From positions 467,211-531,210 of the forward strand of contig CAWHEX010000009.1 in assembly GCA_963828625.1 (NCBI GenBank): a stretch of DNA of 64,000 nucleotides. Direction: 5' to 3'. A program made the position numbers and the translations under genes. This document shows positions 1 through 9,033 of the stretch, piece after piece; the stretch's first letter is position 1, and each line of letters opens with the position of its first letter. The notes below the pieces were generated by a model. That model did no database searches, was not told where the DNA came from, and saw only the letters and a program-made list of their open reading frames with translations. The DNA is from PALSA-894 sp963828625 (lineage in GTDB: Bacteria > Pseudomonadota > Alphaproteobacteria > Rhizobiales > Xanthobacteraceae).

Positions 1-64
1 CATGATGGCGAGCTTCCTCGGTTACGTCGGAGGCGTGCTGCACGAGCTCGCCCCTTATTCGTAA
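1..64 (+). CDS. fliR: FliR, C-terminal end (partial)
   Basis: Only the last 20 codons are present, reading ...FLGYVGGVLHELAPYS and then a TAA stop. FliR is an inner-membrane component of the flagellar type III export gate. The assignment rests mainly on position: it ends 26 bases before flhB on the same strand, the usual fliR-flhB order in alphaproteobacteria. The fragment is too short to identify from sequence alone. Confidence 0.6.
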   Translation, partial: MMASFLGYVGGVLHELAPYS

Positions 65-90
65 GGAAACGCGGTTTTTAGGGGCAGATT

Positions 91-1161
91 TTGGCCGACG
101 AACAAGACAACGCCGAACGCACAGAAGACCCGACACAGAAGCGCCTCGACGAGGCGCTCGAACGCGGTGACGTCGTCAAGAGCCAGGAGGTCAACACCTG
201 GTTCGTGCTCGCCGCCGCCACGCTGATCCTGCTCTCGTTCTCCGGCTCGATGGGTGCCAGCATCACCGCGATGCTGCGCGGCCTCGTGGCGCAGGCGCAT
301 CAGATTCCGGTCGACGGGCGCGGACTGACGCGCGTGATGGAGAAGCTCGGGCTCGAAATCATCGCCGCGGTCGCGATTCCCTTCGCGCTGCTCACGCTCG
401 CGGCCATCGTCGGCAACATGATCCAGCATCGGCTCGTGTGGTCGGGCGAGAGCCTGAAGCCGAAGCTGTCCAAGATTTCGCCCGGCGCCGGCTTCAAGCG
501 GCTGTTCTCGAAAATCGCGCTCGCGAACTTCATCAAGGGCCTGATCAAGCTCGCGCTGATCGGTGCGATCATGGCGGCGCTGCTGTGGCCGAAGCGCAAT
601 CAGCTCGACGGGCTGGTGGCGATGGACCCGGCGATCGTGCTGGTGCTGACCAAAACGCTCTCGCTCGAAATGCTCGGTGCGGTGGTCGGAGCGCTCGCGA
701 TCGTCGCGGCCGCGGACTACCTGTTCCAGTACCGCCAATGGTACGAGCGCCAGAAAATGTCCGTGCGCGAGCTGAAAGAAGAATTCAAGCAGACCGACGG
801 CGATCCCGCAATCAAGGCGAAGATCCGGCAACTGCGCGCCGAACGGATGAAGAAGCGCATGATGGCCTCGGTGCCGAAGGCCTCGGTCATCATCACGAAC
901 CCGACCCACTACGCGGTCGCGCTGCAATACGATCGCGGCATGAACGCGCCGCTGTGCCTCGCCAAAGGCCTCGACAATATCGCGCTGAAAATCAGGGAGA
1001 TCGCGGCCGAGCACGGCATTCCGGTGATCGAAAATCCGCCACTGGCGCGTGCGCTGCATGCGACGGTCGAGATCGACGAGGAGGTGCCGCCCGAGCACTA
1101 CAAGGCGGTGGCCGAAGTGATCGGTTACGTGATGCGGCTACGAGGCGCCGTACGGCCTTGA
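91..1161 (+). CDS. flhB: Flagellar export switch protein FlhB
   Basis: FlhB is the inner-membrane protein of the flagellar type III secretion apparatus that switches export from rod/hook to filament substrates by autocleavage. The 356-residue protein starts with the family signature ...ERTEDPTQKRLDEALERGDV and has four hydrophobic segments between about residues 30 and 215. A cytoplasmic domain follows, carrying the NPTH autocleavage motif at about residues 270-273 (TNPTHYAVAL). I chose the TTG start at 91 because it has a purine-rich AGGGGCAG just upstream and gives the conserved N-terminus. It directly follows the end of fliR, so the two are probably one operon. The frame is intact. Confidence 0.95.
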   Translation: MADEQDNAERTEDPTQKRLDEALERGDVVKSQEVNTWFVLAAATLILLSFSGSMGASITAMLRGLVAQAHQIPVDGRGLTRVMEKLGLEIIAAVAIPFALLTLAAIVGNMIQHRLVWSGESLKPKLSKISPGAGFKRLFSKIALANFIKGLIKLALIGAIMAALLWPKRNQLDGLVAMDPAIVLVLTKTLSLEMLGAVVGALAIVAAADYLFQYRQWYERQKMSVRELKEEFKQTDGDPAIKAKIRQLRAERMKKRMMASVPKASVIITNPTHYAVALQYDRGMNAPLCLAKGLDNIALKIREIAAEHGIPVIENPPLARALHATVEIDEEVPPEHYKAVAEVIGYVMRLRGAVRP

Positions 1162-1225
1162 GAAAACGCGCAAAAGGGACGTTTTCGACCCTTGCGCGGC
1201 GCGCGCGCCGCGACACACTGGGCAG

Positions 1226-3815
1226 GTGATTCGCGTGGCAGGACAGGAACGCAGCGGCAGCATGGCGGCAGTACAGGACGCAGGCCAGGAGCGACGACCC
1301 GCGGTCGATCGCAGCGGCGAGCGTGGCGGCAGCATCGGGCTCGTTCTCGCGGTGGCGCTGCTGCTGGTCGGGTCGGTGATCGCCTTCCTGTTCATCGGCC
1401 GCGCCAACGCGCAGCCCTATATCCTTGCACTTTTGTCCGCGCTTGCGGTGATCGGCGTGTTCAGCCTGTTCGCGGGCGCCGCGGGCATCATCCGGCTCGC
1501 CGGCCGCGACACGCGGGACACCTTCGTCAACTCGATTCCGTCGGGTGCGCCCGACGGCGTTCTCGTCACCGACCCGCAGAGCCGCGTGGTCTACGCCAAC
1601 CCGGCGTACCTGACGCTGGTCGATGCGGTCGATGCCGATGACGTGCGGCCGGTCGAACGGGCGTTCGTCGGCGATCCGGCGGTGTCGGAGGCGATCTATC
1701 GCCTCGCGAAGGCGGCGCGCGAGGGCAGGCCGTTGCAGGAAGAGGCGCGCGTGCCCGGCGCCGATGGCGCCTCCGCGCGCTGGCTGCGCTTCCGCGTGCG
1801 GCCGTTGCAGCCGACCGGCCAGTATGCGCGCTGGACCGCGTGGACGGTGAGCGACGTCACGCGCGACCGCGACCGGCAGGAGAACGTCTTTCAGGAATTG
1901 CAGCACGCGATCGACTATCTCGATCACGCGCCGGCCGGCTTCTTCTCGGTCGATGCGCAGGGCAACGTCAGCTATCTCAACGCAACGCTCGCGGGCTGGC
2001 TCGACTACGACCTCGCGCAGGTCGGCTCCGGGGGCCTGAAGATCGCCGACATCGTGGCGGGCGACGGCGCGGCGCTGCTCGCGCCCGTGCCCGGCGATCC
2101 GGGCGACGTGAAGACCGTTGTGCACGATCTCGATCTCAAGACGCGTGGCGGCCGCACCGTGCCGGTGCGGCTCTATCACAAGGTCGCGTTCGCGGCCGAC
2201 GGAACGCCGGGCGCGTCGCGCACGCTGGTGCTCAACCGCGCGCGCGAAGAGGTGGCCGATCCGCTGCGCGCGGCCGAAGTGCGCTTCGTTCGCTTCTTCC
2301 ACAACACGCCGATGGCGATCGCGACCGTCGACAAAGCGGGCAAGATCGCGCGCGCGAACGCGCCGTTCGTGCGGCTGCAGCATGGCGTCATGAAGGGCGA
2401 GGCGCTGCCGGCCGAAGGGCGCTCGATCCTCGCCGTCGTCGCCGAGCACGACCGCAAGGCGCTCGAAGCCGCGATCGTGAAGGCGGCGGACGGGCAGGGC
2501 GACATCGCGCCGGTTGACGTTGCGCTGACGGGCGAAGGAAATCGTTCGGCGCGCTTCTATGTCTCTGCCGTCGAGGACGACCAGGCCGAGAGCGAGGCCG
2601 CGATCGTCTACACGATCGAGACGACCGAAGTACGCGATCTCGAAAAGCAGGTCGCGCAGGTGCAGAAGATGGACACCGTCGGCCAGCTTGCCGGCGGCAT
2701 CGCGCACGACTTCAACAACGTGCTCTCCGCCATCATGATGGCGACCGACTTCCTGCTCAACGCGCACAAGCCGACCGATCCGTCGTTCGGCGACATCATG
2801 CAGATCAAGCAGAACGCCAACCGCGCCGCGAGTCTGGTGCGGCACCTGCTGGCGTTCTCGCGGCGGCAGACGCTGCGGCCGCAGGTGCTCGATTTCGGCG
2901 AAACGCTGTCGGACCTCAACATGCTGCTGAAGCGCCTGCTCGGCGAGAAGGTCGAGCTCGGTGCCGATTTACGGGCGCGACCTGTGGCCGGTGAAGGCCG
3001 ACGTGTCGCAGCTCGAACAGGTCGTGGTGAACCTCGCGGTGAATGCGCGCGATGCGATGCCGAACGGCGGCAAGCTCACGATCCGCACGGTGAACGTGAC
3101 GGCGGAGGAGGCAAAGGCGCTTTCCTACAAGCCGATGCCGGCCGCGGACTACGTGACGGTCGAAGTGTCCGACACCGGCAGCGGCATTCCGAAGGAGATC
3201 ATCGACAAGATCTTCGAGCCGTTCTTCACCACCAAGGAGACCGGCAAGGGCACCGGCCTCGGCCTCTCGACCGTCTACGGCATCGTGAAGCAGACCAACG
3301 GCTACGTGTTCGTGGATTCCACGATCGGGAAGGGCACGACGTTCCGCATTTTCCTGCCGCGCCATATACCGGTCGCGGGCGAGATGACCGAAGCGCCGGT
3401 CGAGGCGAAGTCGGCCGAATCCAGGACGCTCGCCGACCTCACCGGTCACGGCACCATTCTGCTGGTCGAGGACGAGGAAGGCCTGCGCGGGCTCAATGCG
3501 CGCGGGCTCACGTCACGCGGCTACACGGTGCTCGAAGCCGGCAACGGCGTCGAGGCGATCGAGATGATCGAGAGCCGGGGCGGGGAGGTCGATCTCGTGG
3601 TGTCCGACGTGGTGATGCCGGAGATGGACGGGCCGACGCTCGCGAAGGAATTGCGCACGCGCAACCCGAACCTGAAGATCATCTTCGTGTCGGGTTATGC
3701 GGAGGACGCGTTCGAGAAGAACCTGCCGGACGATCACGGCAAATTCCATTTCCTGCCGAAGCCGTTCACGCTCAAGCAGCTCGTCGCCGCCGTGAAGGAG
3801 ACGATGGCCGCCTGA
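1226..3815 (+). CDS. cckA: Cell-cycle hybrid histidine kinase CckA (one apparent frameshift)
   Basis: CckA is the membrane hybrid kinase/phosphatase that feeds the ChpT-CtrA/CpdR phosphorelay controlling the alphaproteobacterial cell cycle, and flagellar genes in rhizobia. The N-terminus has two membrane segments (about residues 36-90), then PAS-type domains to about residue 470. The HisKA box GGIAHDFNNVLSAIM has phospho-acceptor His at about 494. The ATPase has NLAVNARDAMPNGG, DTGSGIP and GTGLGLSTVYGI. A receiver domain follows, with the aspartate in VVSDVVMPEMDG. Near 2958 the frame changes by one surplus base (after ...GEKVEL, before PIYGRDLWPV). Compensating it gives about 862 residues, normal for the family. 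The GTG start at 1226 is tentative; an ATG at 1262 is possible. A conserved essential kinase with every catalytic box intact argues that the shift is a sequence error. Confidence 0.9.
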
Positions 3816-3840
3816 GCGTCAGCGGTAAAGCTGCGCGAAC

Positions 3841-3996
3841 TTACACGCGGCCCGTCAGAGCCAAAACCAGCACGACGACGAGCACGATGCCGAGAATGCC
3901 GGAGGGTCCGTAACCCCAGCTGCGGCTGTGCGGCCAGCTCGGAATTGCGCCAACCAGAAGCAGGATCAGAACGACAAGCAGGACAGTGCTGAGCAT
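3841..3996 (-). CDS. DUF3309 small membrane protein
   Basis: A 51-residue, very hydrophobic protein (MLSTVLLVVLILLLVGAIP ... GILGIVLVVVLVLAL) with two membrane segments around a WPHSRSWGYGPSG turn. This is the layout of the DUF3309 family, common in Rhizobiales and of unknown function. The ATG at 3996 begins the family's usual N-terminus; longer in-frame starts upstream add unrelated sequence. It is convergent with cckA. Confidence 0.75.
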   Translation of the reverse strand: MLSTVLLVVLILLLVGAIPSWPHSRSWGYGPSGILGIVLVVVLVLALTGRV

Positions 3997-4085
3997 GACG
4001 CCCTCATGGATTGCGGTAGCGCGCGAAGGCGCGCCGGTCCCATGAAGAACGCCAAACCGGAACAAGGGTTCCAGTCCGTACACCG

Positions 4086-4760
4086 TTACAGCGCAATGAA
4101 CGGCTGGTCCTTGACGTGCGCCTTGAAGCCCTCGAACACCTCGTTCACCTGCGGCCAGCTCTTGAGCTTCTTCATGTTGTCGAGCCAGCGCGTCACGTTT
4201 GGATAGGGCGTCATATCGCAGCGGATCAGTTCGCCGAGCGTCACGAGCCCCGCGCCGAAATAGTCCGCGATCGTGATCGTGTTGCCGCCGAGATACTGGT
4301 TATCCGGTCCGATCCAGTGATCGTTGAGAACCTGCAGCCATTTCTTCGACTGCTCCTTGCCCCACTCGATCGTCGCCTTCTGCACCGCGTCGTCGGGACG
4401 CTTGAGATGCGGGAAGAGCTGCGGGTAGCACATCCCGTAACCCCACTCGCGATAGAAATTGGTGTTGAGCCAATCCATGATCTCGTTGACGCGTGCGCGC
4501 TGTTTCAGGTCCTTCGGATATTCCGGAAGGTTGAACTTGTCGGCGAGGTACTTGAGGATCGCGGAGCTTTCGGTGAGGCGGAAGCCATCGTCCTCCAGCA
4601 TCGGCACGAGCTTGTTTGGATTCAGCGCGGCGTAGGGCGGCTGGAGATGCGCGCCGGTCATCAGGTCGACCGTTTCCTCGTCGGCCTTGATGCCCTTCTC
4701 GGCCATGAACAGGCGCACCGGCCGGCTCGTCATCGAAACCGGGTGCATGTAGAGCTTCAT
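4086..4760 (-). CDS. Glutathione S-transferase family protein
   Basis: A 224-residue cytosolic GST-fold protein. The thioredoxin-like N-terminal domain (about residues 1-80) starts MKLYMHPVSMTSRPVRLFM and carries the glutathione-binding PNKLVPML and LTESSAIL stretches. An all-helical C-terminal domain follows from about residue 90. GSTs of this type conjugate glutathione to electrophiles or act as isomerases or dehalogenases; the substrate cannot be read from sequence. It starts ATG at 4760 with GGGAGGA about 8 bases upstream. It is isolated and convergent with cckA. Confidence 0.85.
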   Translation of the reverse strand: MKLYMHPVSMTSRPVRLFMAEKGIKADEETVDLMTGAHLQPPYAALNPNKLVPMLEDDGFRLTESSAILKYLADKFNLPEYPKDLKQRARVNEIMDWLNTNFYREWGYGMCYPQLFPHLKRPDDAVQKATIEWGKEQSKKWLQVLNDHWIGPDNQYLGGNTITIADYFGAGLVTLGELIRCDMTPYPNVTRWLDNMKKLKSWPQVNEVFEGFKAHVKDQPFIAL

Positions 4761-4865
4761 CGCTGATCCTCCCTGAATTGCGGCGGTTATCCGACAATCC
4801 TGCGCGGCTTGGCAACGGGCGAAGGCTGATGCGTCTAAGACGCGCGCACGCTAGAAGATGACCCG

Positions 4866-5066
4866 ATGAGCGAAACCCGCGAACCCGAGGATCACGAAGG
4901 CGATCGCCGCAAGGCGAACGTCATCCTGGCGGTCGGCTTCATCGTGCTGGTCGGGGGCGGCATCTGGCTCGCCTTCGCGATGAGCAATGCGCGCAAGGCC
5001 GACGACTGCATCGCCTCGGGCCGGCGCAACTGCTTTCCGCTCGACGTGCCTTTGCGCGAGCGCTGA
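4866..5066 (+). CDS. Small single-pass membrane protein
   Basis: A 66-residue protein with a charged, acidic N-terminus (MSETREPEDHEGDRRKA), one membrane segment (VILAVGFIVLVGGGIWLAFAM, about residues 18-39) and a short tail with two cysteines. I do not recognise a family. The coding frame, ATG start and divergent position from the GST gene make it plausible. Confidence 0.55.
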   Translation: MSETREPEDHEGDRRKANVILAVGFIVLVGGGIWLAFAMSNARKADDCIASGRRNCFPLDVPLRER

Positions 5067-5406
5067 ACCAAATGATCGGTGGATGACGGCGTGAAAAGAG
5101 TGGATGACGTGAAAAACTTCGTGTTCGAACGCTTCCCCCGATGGCGCGTTGCGCGTTAGCCGTAGGGGTGCGCCAACGAGATACGAGAGGACGGCCCGGT
5201 CGACAGCCAGGGGGCAACCTGAGGCGACCGGAACCGCCCCCGTCGGTGACAGGATACGCATCGCCGACACCCGGAACGCTAGGGTGGGTTTGTGGCGGGA
5301 TCGGGCTGGAGTTTGCGGCTTTCGGCGGGTTTTTATGTGGAATCGGGTGACCCGGTGGACAATCCGGATAGCCCGCAGCGTGGCTTATTTTCGTCTCGCG
5401 CCAGCC
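5067..5406. other. Intergenic region, no gene recognised
   Basis: About 340 bases between two oppositely directed small genes whose 3' ends face each other. I see no convincing open frame, terminator, tRNA or known riboswitch. Several GC-rich inverted segments are present but none has a clear T-run. Confidence 0.4.
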
Positions 5407-5718
5407 TCAATTCCAGAATACCCGCCACCACCAATCGCCGCGGGCCACCGGGTCGTAGCCGCGCGGAAACTCGCACGCGAACCCGACGTAGTTTCCGTAA
5501 CCCGCCACCACGCTCGTGACGCGCGCGATCTTCTTGTATCCGGTGCAGTGATGCTGCGCGGCCTCGCGATAGCCGTACGCGCGCAGTTGCGGCGACCACG
5601 GAATGATGCCGCCGGTGTCGTTGCCGTTGATGTTGTAGACGCTCCAGATTTCCGCCTGCGCGGGCGGGGCCATCAGCGTTGCGGCAAGCAGCGCGGCGGG
5701 CAGCGGAAAAAAGCGCAT
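5407..5718 (-). CDS. Small secreted protein of unknown function
   Basis: A 103-residue protein with a clear Sec signal peptide (MRFFPLPAALLAATLMAPPAQA, cleavage after about residue 22). The mature part is rich in Tyr, Trp and Gly, with two cysteines that could pair (HHCTGYKK and GFACEFPRG). No family recognised. Probably periplasmic. Confidence 0.6.
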   Translation of the reverse strand: MRFFPLPAALLAATLMAPPAQAEIWSVYNINGNDTGGIIPWSPQLRAYGYREAAQHHCTGYKKIARVTSVVAGYGNYVGFACEFPRGYDPVARGDWWWRVFWN

Positions 5719-5808
5719 CGGCAGAATCCTCGTGCGATGCTTGGACAGTGCCGCCGCAGCGCCGCGCGGGTCAAGCCCGCGCAGCGCCCGGTTCGATGAT
5801 TTTCCTGC

Positions 5809-6160
5809 TCAGTTGACCCGCTTGAACTTCTGCACGCGGCGGCCGAATCCGACCTCCGCGGATTTCGATCGCGATGTTGTTTGGCGACGTGAATGCCGTG
5901 CTCGTTCTTCACCCACTCGTAGCCGGCGCCGGAGCCGCCCCAGTGGCGCAGCAGATTGCCGTCGGTGTCGAACTCCATGACGGCCGGCGCCGCCTTGCAG
6001 CATTGGTTTGCGGCGGATTGGCCTGTGCGCCTTTCTCGTCATCGACGAGGCCGGACGATGCACGATCCAGATGTGATCGTCGGGACCGACCGCGATGCCG
6101 GCGACCGAAGCTCGCCAGTCCGGCGAGCGAAAGTGCCATGGTCGCGAGAATGCGCCGCAT
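5809..6160 (-). pseudogene. Remnant of a secreted NHL-repeat protein
   Basis: The start at 6160 has a good ribosome site (AAGGGAGGCGACG) and encodes a signal-like MRRILATMALSLAGLAS. After a frame change it reads AGIAVGPDDHIWIVHRP, after another MEFDTDGNLLRHWGGSGAGY followed by EWVKNEHGIHV, and in a third frame VQKFKRVN followed by a stop. This order (VAV-D--H-WI-HRP, then EFD--GNL---WGG-G-GY, then EHGI-V, then K-VQKF) matches the first blades of secreted NHL/beta-propeller proteins, which normally run past 300 residues. The remnant is about 117 codons, with material lost between blades and the rest of the propeller missing. Unlike most broken genes here, inserting or deleting single bases cannot restore it. 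Confidence 0.65.
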
Positions 6161-6367
6161 CGTCGCCTCCCTTTGTCCTTGTTCGGCGGCATTGGCTGCC
6201 GCTCGGGTCGATCCTAGCGCGATTGACGAAAGTCGGGAGGGCGGCCGCAAGCCTCTGGAATACCAGTACCTGCCGCGCGGTCACGTCGCAGGGCCAAGCC
6301 CTTCACAAACCACATGCCGATCACGATATTCCGGGCACCCCATCCGAGGGGTACTGGGAGAAAACGA

Positions 6368-7330
6368 ATGAAATTCCGTCCCTTGATGGCGCTGCTCGCG
6401 CTCGCCGCGGCCTTCACGCTGGTGATCGCCGATGCCGATGCGCGCCCGCGTTCGAGCTTCGGTTCGCGCGGCAGCAAGACCTTCTCGGCGCCTCCGCCGA
6501 CCGCGACCGCGCCAAACGCCGCGGCCCCGATGAATCGCACGATGACGCAGCCGGGTACACCCGGTGCAGCCTCGACTGCAGCGCGTCCGCCGGTTGCCCA
6601 GCCAAGCGGCGGCATGTTTGGCGGCGCGCGCGGCCTGCTCGGCGGTCTCGCGCTCGGCTTCCTCGGTGCCGGTCTCTTCGGCATGCTGACGGGCGGCGGC
6701 TTCCTCAGCGGGCTTGCGGGCTTCGCGTCGATCCTCGGCCTGCTGCTGCAGGTCGCGCTGGTCGCAGGCGTCGGCTTCCTGCTGTTCCGCTGGTGGCAGC
6801 GCCGTTCGCAGCCGCAGGCCGCGTTGGCCGGCATGCCGCGCGACATGATGGACCAGCAGCCGCGTTCCGCGCTCGGCGGGTTCGGTGGACTTGGCGGCGG
6901 CGCTGCTGCCGCACCGGTCAGCGAGCCGCTCGAGATCAAGCCGGATGATTTCGACTCCTTCGAGCGGCTGCTCGGCGAAGTCCAGACCGCCTACGGGCGC
7001 GAGGATCTCGCGGCGTTGCGCGCGCACCTCACGCCGGAAATGCTCTCGTACTACGCCGAGGAGCTTTCCGAGAACGCGAGCCGCGGCGTCGTGAACCAGA
7101 TCAGCGACGTGAAGCTGCTGCAGGGCGACCTGTCGGAATCCTGGCGCGAAGGCGACAAGGACTACGCCACGGTGGCGGTGCGCTATTCGCTGATCGACCG
7201 CTATGTCGATCGCGCGACCGGCCGCACCTCCGACGGCAACGATGCGCCGCAGGAAGCGACCGAAGTGTGGACCTTCATGCGCGCGCAAGGCGGAAGCTGG
7301 CTCGTATCGGCGATCCAGCAGACGCACTAG
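6368..7330 (+). CDS. Tim44-like domain membrane protein
   Basis: A 320-residue protein. It has a signal-like segment at residues 4-23 ending ADARPRSSFGSRGSKTF, a Pro/Ala-rich linker, a glycine-rich hydrophobic pair (LLGGLALGFLGAGLFGML and ASILGLLLQVALVAGVGF) and FRWWQRR at the membrane edge. The C-terminal 130 residues (from about KPDDFDSFERLLGEVQTAY) form a Tim44/NTF2-like domain. In mitochondria this domain is linked to inner-membrane protein import; the bacterial role is unclear. I chose ATG 6368 because earlier in-frame starts precede the signal segment. A strong terminator follows. Confidence 0.85.
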   Translation: MKFRPLMALLALAAAFTLVIADADARPRSSFGSRGSKTFSAPPPTATAPNAAAPMNRTMTQPGTPGAASTAARPPVAQPSGGMFGGARGLLGGLALGFLGAGLFGMLTGGGFLSGLAGFASILGLLLQVALVAGVGFLLFRWWQRRSQPQAALAGMPRDMMDQQPRSALGGFGGLGGGAAAAPVSEPLEIKPDDFDSFERLLGEVQTAYGREDLAALRAHLTPEMLSYYAEELSENASRGVVNQISDVKLLQGDLSESWREGDKDYATVAVRYSLIDRYVDRATGRTSDGNDAPQEATEVWTFMRAQGGSWLVSAIQQTH

Positions 7331-7352
7331 GCGCTACGCAAAACGCACAACG

Positions 7353-7384
7353 AGAGCCCGGCAGCGATGCCGGGCTCTTTTGTT
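7353..7384 (+). terminator. Rho-independent terminator after the Tim44-like gene
   Basis: A perfect 11-bp stem AGAGCCCGGCA/TGCCGGGCTCT with a GCGA tetraloop, followed directly by TTTGTTTTG, 22 bases after the stop codon. Confidence 0.9.
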
Positions 7385-7404
7385 TTGTGTGAAGTGCGAG
7401 CGCT

Positions 7405-7665
7405 CTAGTTGCGGATCCGGTACGAGCCGTACGGGGTGTTCACGCGGATGTCGTCACCTTGGTACGTAGCCATCGTGCAGATGCCGCCGTTGCCGGCGAT
7501 CGAGGCGAGACACTGGCGGAACGAGTAGAAGCCGCAGTTCTCCGCGCCGCCCTTGTACTGGGCGCAGAAGCGCGTCGCGGTCGGAAACGCTTCCGCTTGC
7601 GTGACGAACTGGCCGGAGGCGACAAGGGCGAGACCCAAGGCTCCGGTGAGGGCGAGAATGCGCAT
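7405..7665 (-). CDS. DUF3551 small secreted protein
   Basis: An 86-residue protein with a signal peptide (MRILALTGALGLALVASG...) and a mature part with the DUF3551 pattern FCAQYKGGAENCGFYSFRQC and GNGGICTMATY, i.e. four regularly spaced cysteines. The family is very common in Bradyrhizobium relatives and uncharacterised; periplasmic location is inferred. It starts at ATG 7665 with AGGAGC upstream. Confidence 0.8.
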   Translation of the reverse strand: MRILALTGALGLALVASGQFVTQAEAFPTATRFCAQYKGGAENCGFYSFRQCLASIAGNGGICTMATYQGDDIRVNTPYGSYRIRN

Positions 7666-7913
7666 TGATAGCTCCTGTTGCCGGCCGGGCCGGTCGATTT
7701 CGAGATGAAGGGGGCCGTCCCGCGGATGCGGCGGCTGTCATGTTTTGGTCGCGCCCGGGGAACCAAAGGTTCATTGCGCGCAGCGCGAGAGAATCATCGT
7801 CCGCTGGGCAATTCTCTATGCATTTCAAGAAGAAGTGAGACGGTCCGCCATGCCTTGCGACGGCGGCGTGCGATTGCGATCATCGCCGCACAAGAAACGT
7901 GGAGGAGAGCCAA

Positions 7914-8321
7914 ATGGAGATCAAACCGAGCGGATCGGTGCCGACGCGGCGCCAGCCGAAAGAATCGTTCACCGGCGTGGTGTGGCAGGACCCGATCATC
8001 GAGGCGCCGGCGCCCGCGCGGGCCCGCTCCGGCCGCGTGAGCTTCGAGCCGGGCGCGCGCACGCACTGGCACACCCATCCGCTCGGACAGACGCTGCATG
8101 TGATCTCCGGCGTCGGGCGCGTTCAGGCGAAGGGCGGGCCCGTCCGCGAGATCAAGGCGGGCGACACGGTGTGGATCGCGCCGGAGGAGAAGCATTGGCA
8201 CGGCGCGGGGCCGAACACCGGCATGGTGCATTTCACCATCCAGGAGGCGCTCGACGGCAAACATGTCGAGTGGATGGAACAAGTCACCGATGCGGAATAT
8301 TCGGCAGCGGTCGGCGGTTAA
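7914..8321 (+). CDS. Cupin-domain protein
   Basis: A 135-residue single-domain cupin. Motif 1 is PGARTHWHTHPLGQTLHVI, with a Gln where many cupin_2 proteins have the metal-binding Glu. Motif 2 is KAGDTVWIAPEEKHWHGA. Such small beta-barrel proteins usually bind a divalent metal and act as dioxygenases, isomerases or sugar binders; the reaction here is unknown. I prefer ATG 7914 over GTG 7899 because GGAGGAG lies 7 bases before it. The next gene follows within 35 bases. Confidence 0.85.
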   Translation: MEIKPSGSVPTRRQPKESFTGVVWQDPIIEAPAPARARSGRVSFEPGARTHWHTHPLGQTLHVISGVGRVQAKGGPVREIKAGDTVWIAPEEKHWHGAGPNTGMVHFTIQEALDGKHVEWMEQVTDAEYSAAVGG

Positions 8322-8352
8322 TAACAACATCGACAACAAACCGGAGGAACTC

Positions 8353-9021
8353 ATGACACGGGCGACACGACTGACATTGCTTGCTTGCGCCACGGTAGCG
8401 GCGATCGGACTGGGCACCGCCGGGCAGGCGCAGCAGAATGCGATGACTTTCTTCGTCACCAGCGCCGGCCCGGGCGATGGCGCTAACCTTGGTGGACTCG
8501 ACGGCGCCGACCGGCATTGCAGCACGCTCGCAACCGCGGCGGGCGCGACCGGCAAGACGTGGCGCGCCTATCTCTCGACGCAGGGCGCGAACGCCGTGAA
8601 CGCGAAGGATCGCATCGGCAAGGGGCCGTGGCAGAACGCCAAGGGCGCCGTGATCGCGAAGGACGTCGCCGACCTGCACGGCGCCAGCAACGCGATCAAC
8701 AAGCAGAACGCGCTGAACGAGAAGGGCGAGCCGATCAACGGGCGCGGCGACACGCCGAACCGGCATGACATCCTCACCGGCTCGCAGCCCGACGGCACCG
8801 CGTTCGCTGCTGGTGACGACCGCACCTGCGGCAACTGGACCAAGAACGGTGCAGGCGCCGCGATGGTCGGCCATCACGACCGCATGGGGCTCAACGAGGA
8901 GCCGCCGGCGAAGTCGTGGAATTCCTCGCACCCCTCGCGCGGACCGGGCGGCGGCTGCGCGCAGGCCGATCTGCGCGGCACCGGCGGCGACGGCCTGCTT
9001 TACTGCTTCGCGGCGAATTAA
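8353..9021 (+). CDS. Secreted lectin/endostatin-like fold protein
   Basis: A 222-residue protein with a signal peptide (about residues 1-27, ending GTAGQAQQNA). The core resembles the endostatin/C-type-lectin-like secreted proteins annotated as lectins in rhizobia: FFVTSAGPGDGANLGGLDGA, DRHCSTLA, KTWRAYLST, and paired cysteines in DRTCGNW, GGGCAQ and LLYCFA. Location is probably periplasmic or extracellular; ligand unknown. A GGAGGAA ribosome site precedes ATG 8353. It probably forms an operon with the cupin upstream and the secreted protein downstream. Confidence 0.7.
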   Translation: MTRATRLTLLACATVAAIGLGTAGQAQQNAMTFFVTSAGPGDGANLGGLDGADRHCSTLATAAGATGKTWRAYLSTQGANAVNAKDRIGKGPWQNAKGAVIAKDVADLHGASNAINKQNALNEKGEPINGRGDTPNRHDILTGSQPDGTAFAAGDDRTCGNWTKNGAGAAMVGHHDRMGLNEEPPAKSWNSSHPSRGPGGGCAQADLRGTGGDGLLYCFAAN

Positions 9022-9033
9022 AGGACTGACGAC

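Noticed and set aside
5067..5406. Riboswitch candidate upstream of the small secreted-protein gene
   Set aside because: GC-rich inverted segments exist, but I could not match a known aptamer consensus, and the region faces the 3' ends of both neighbours, the wrong place for a leader.
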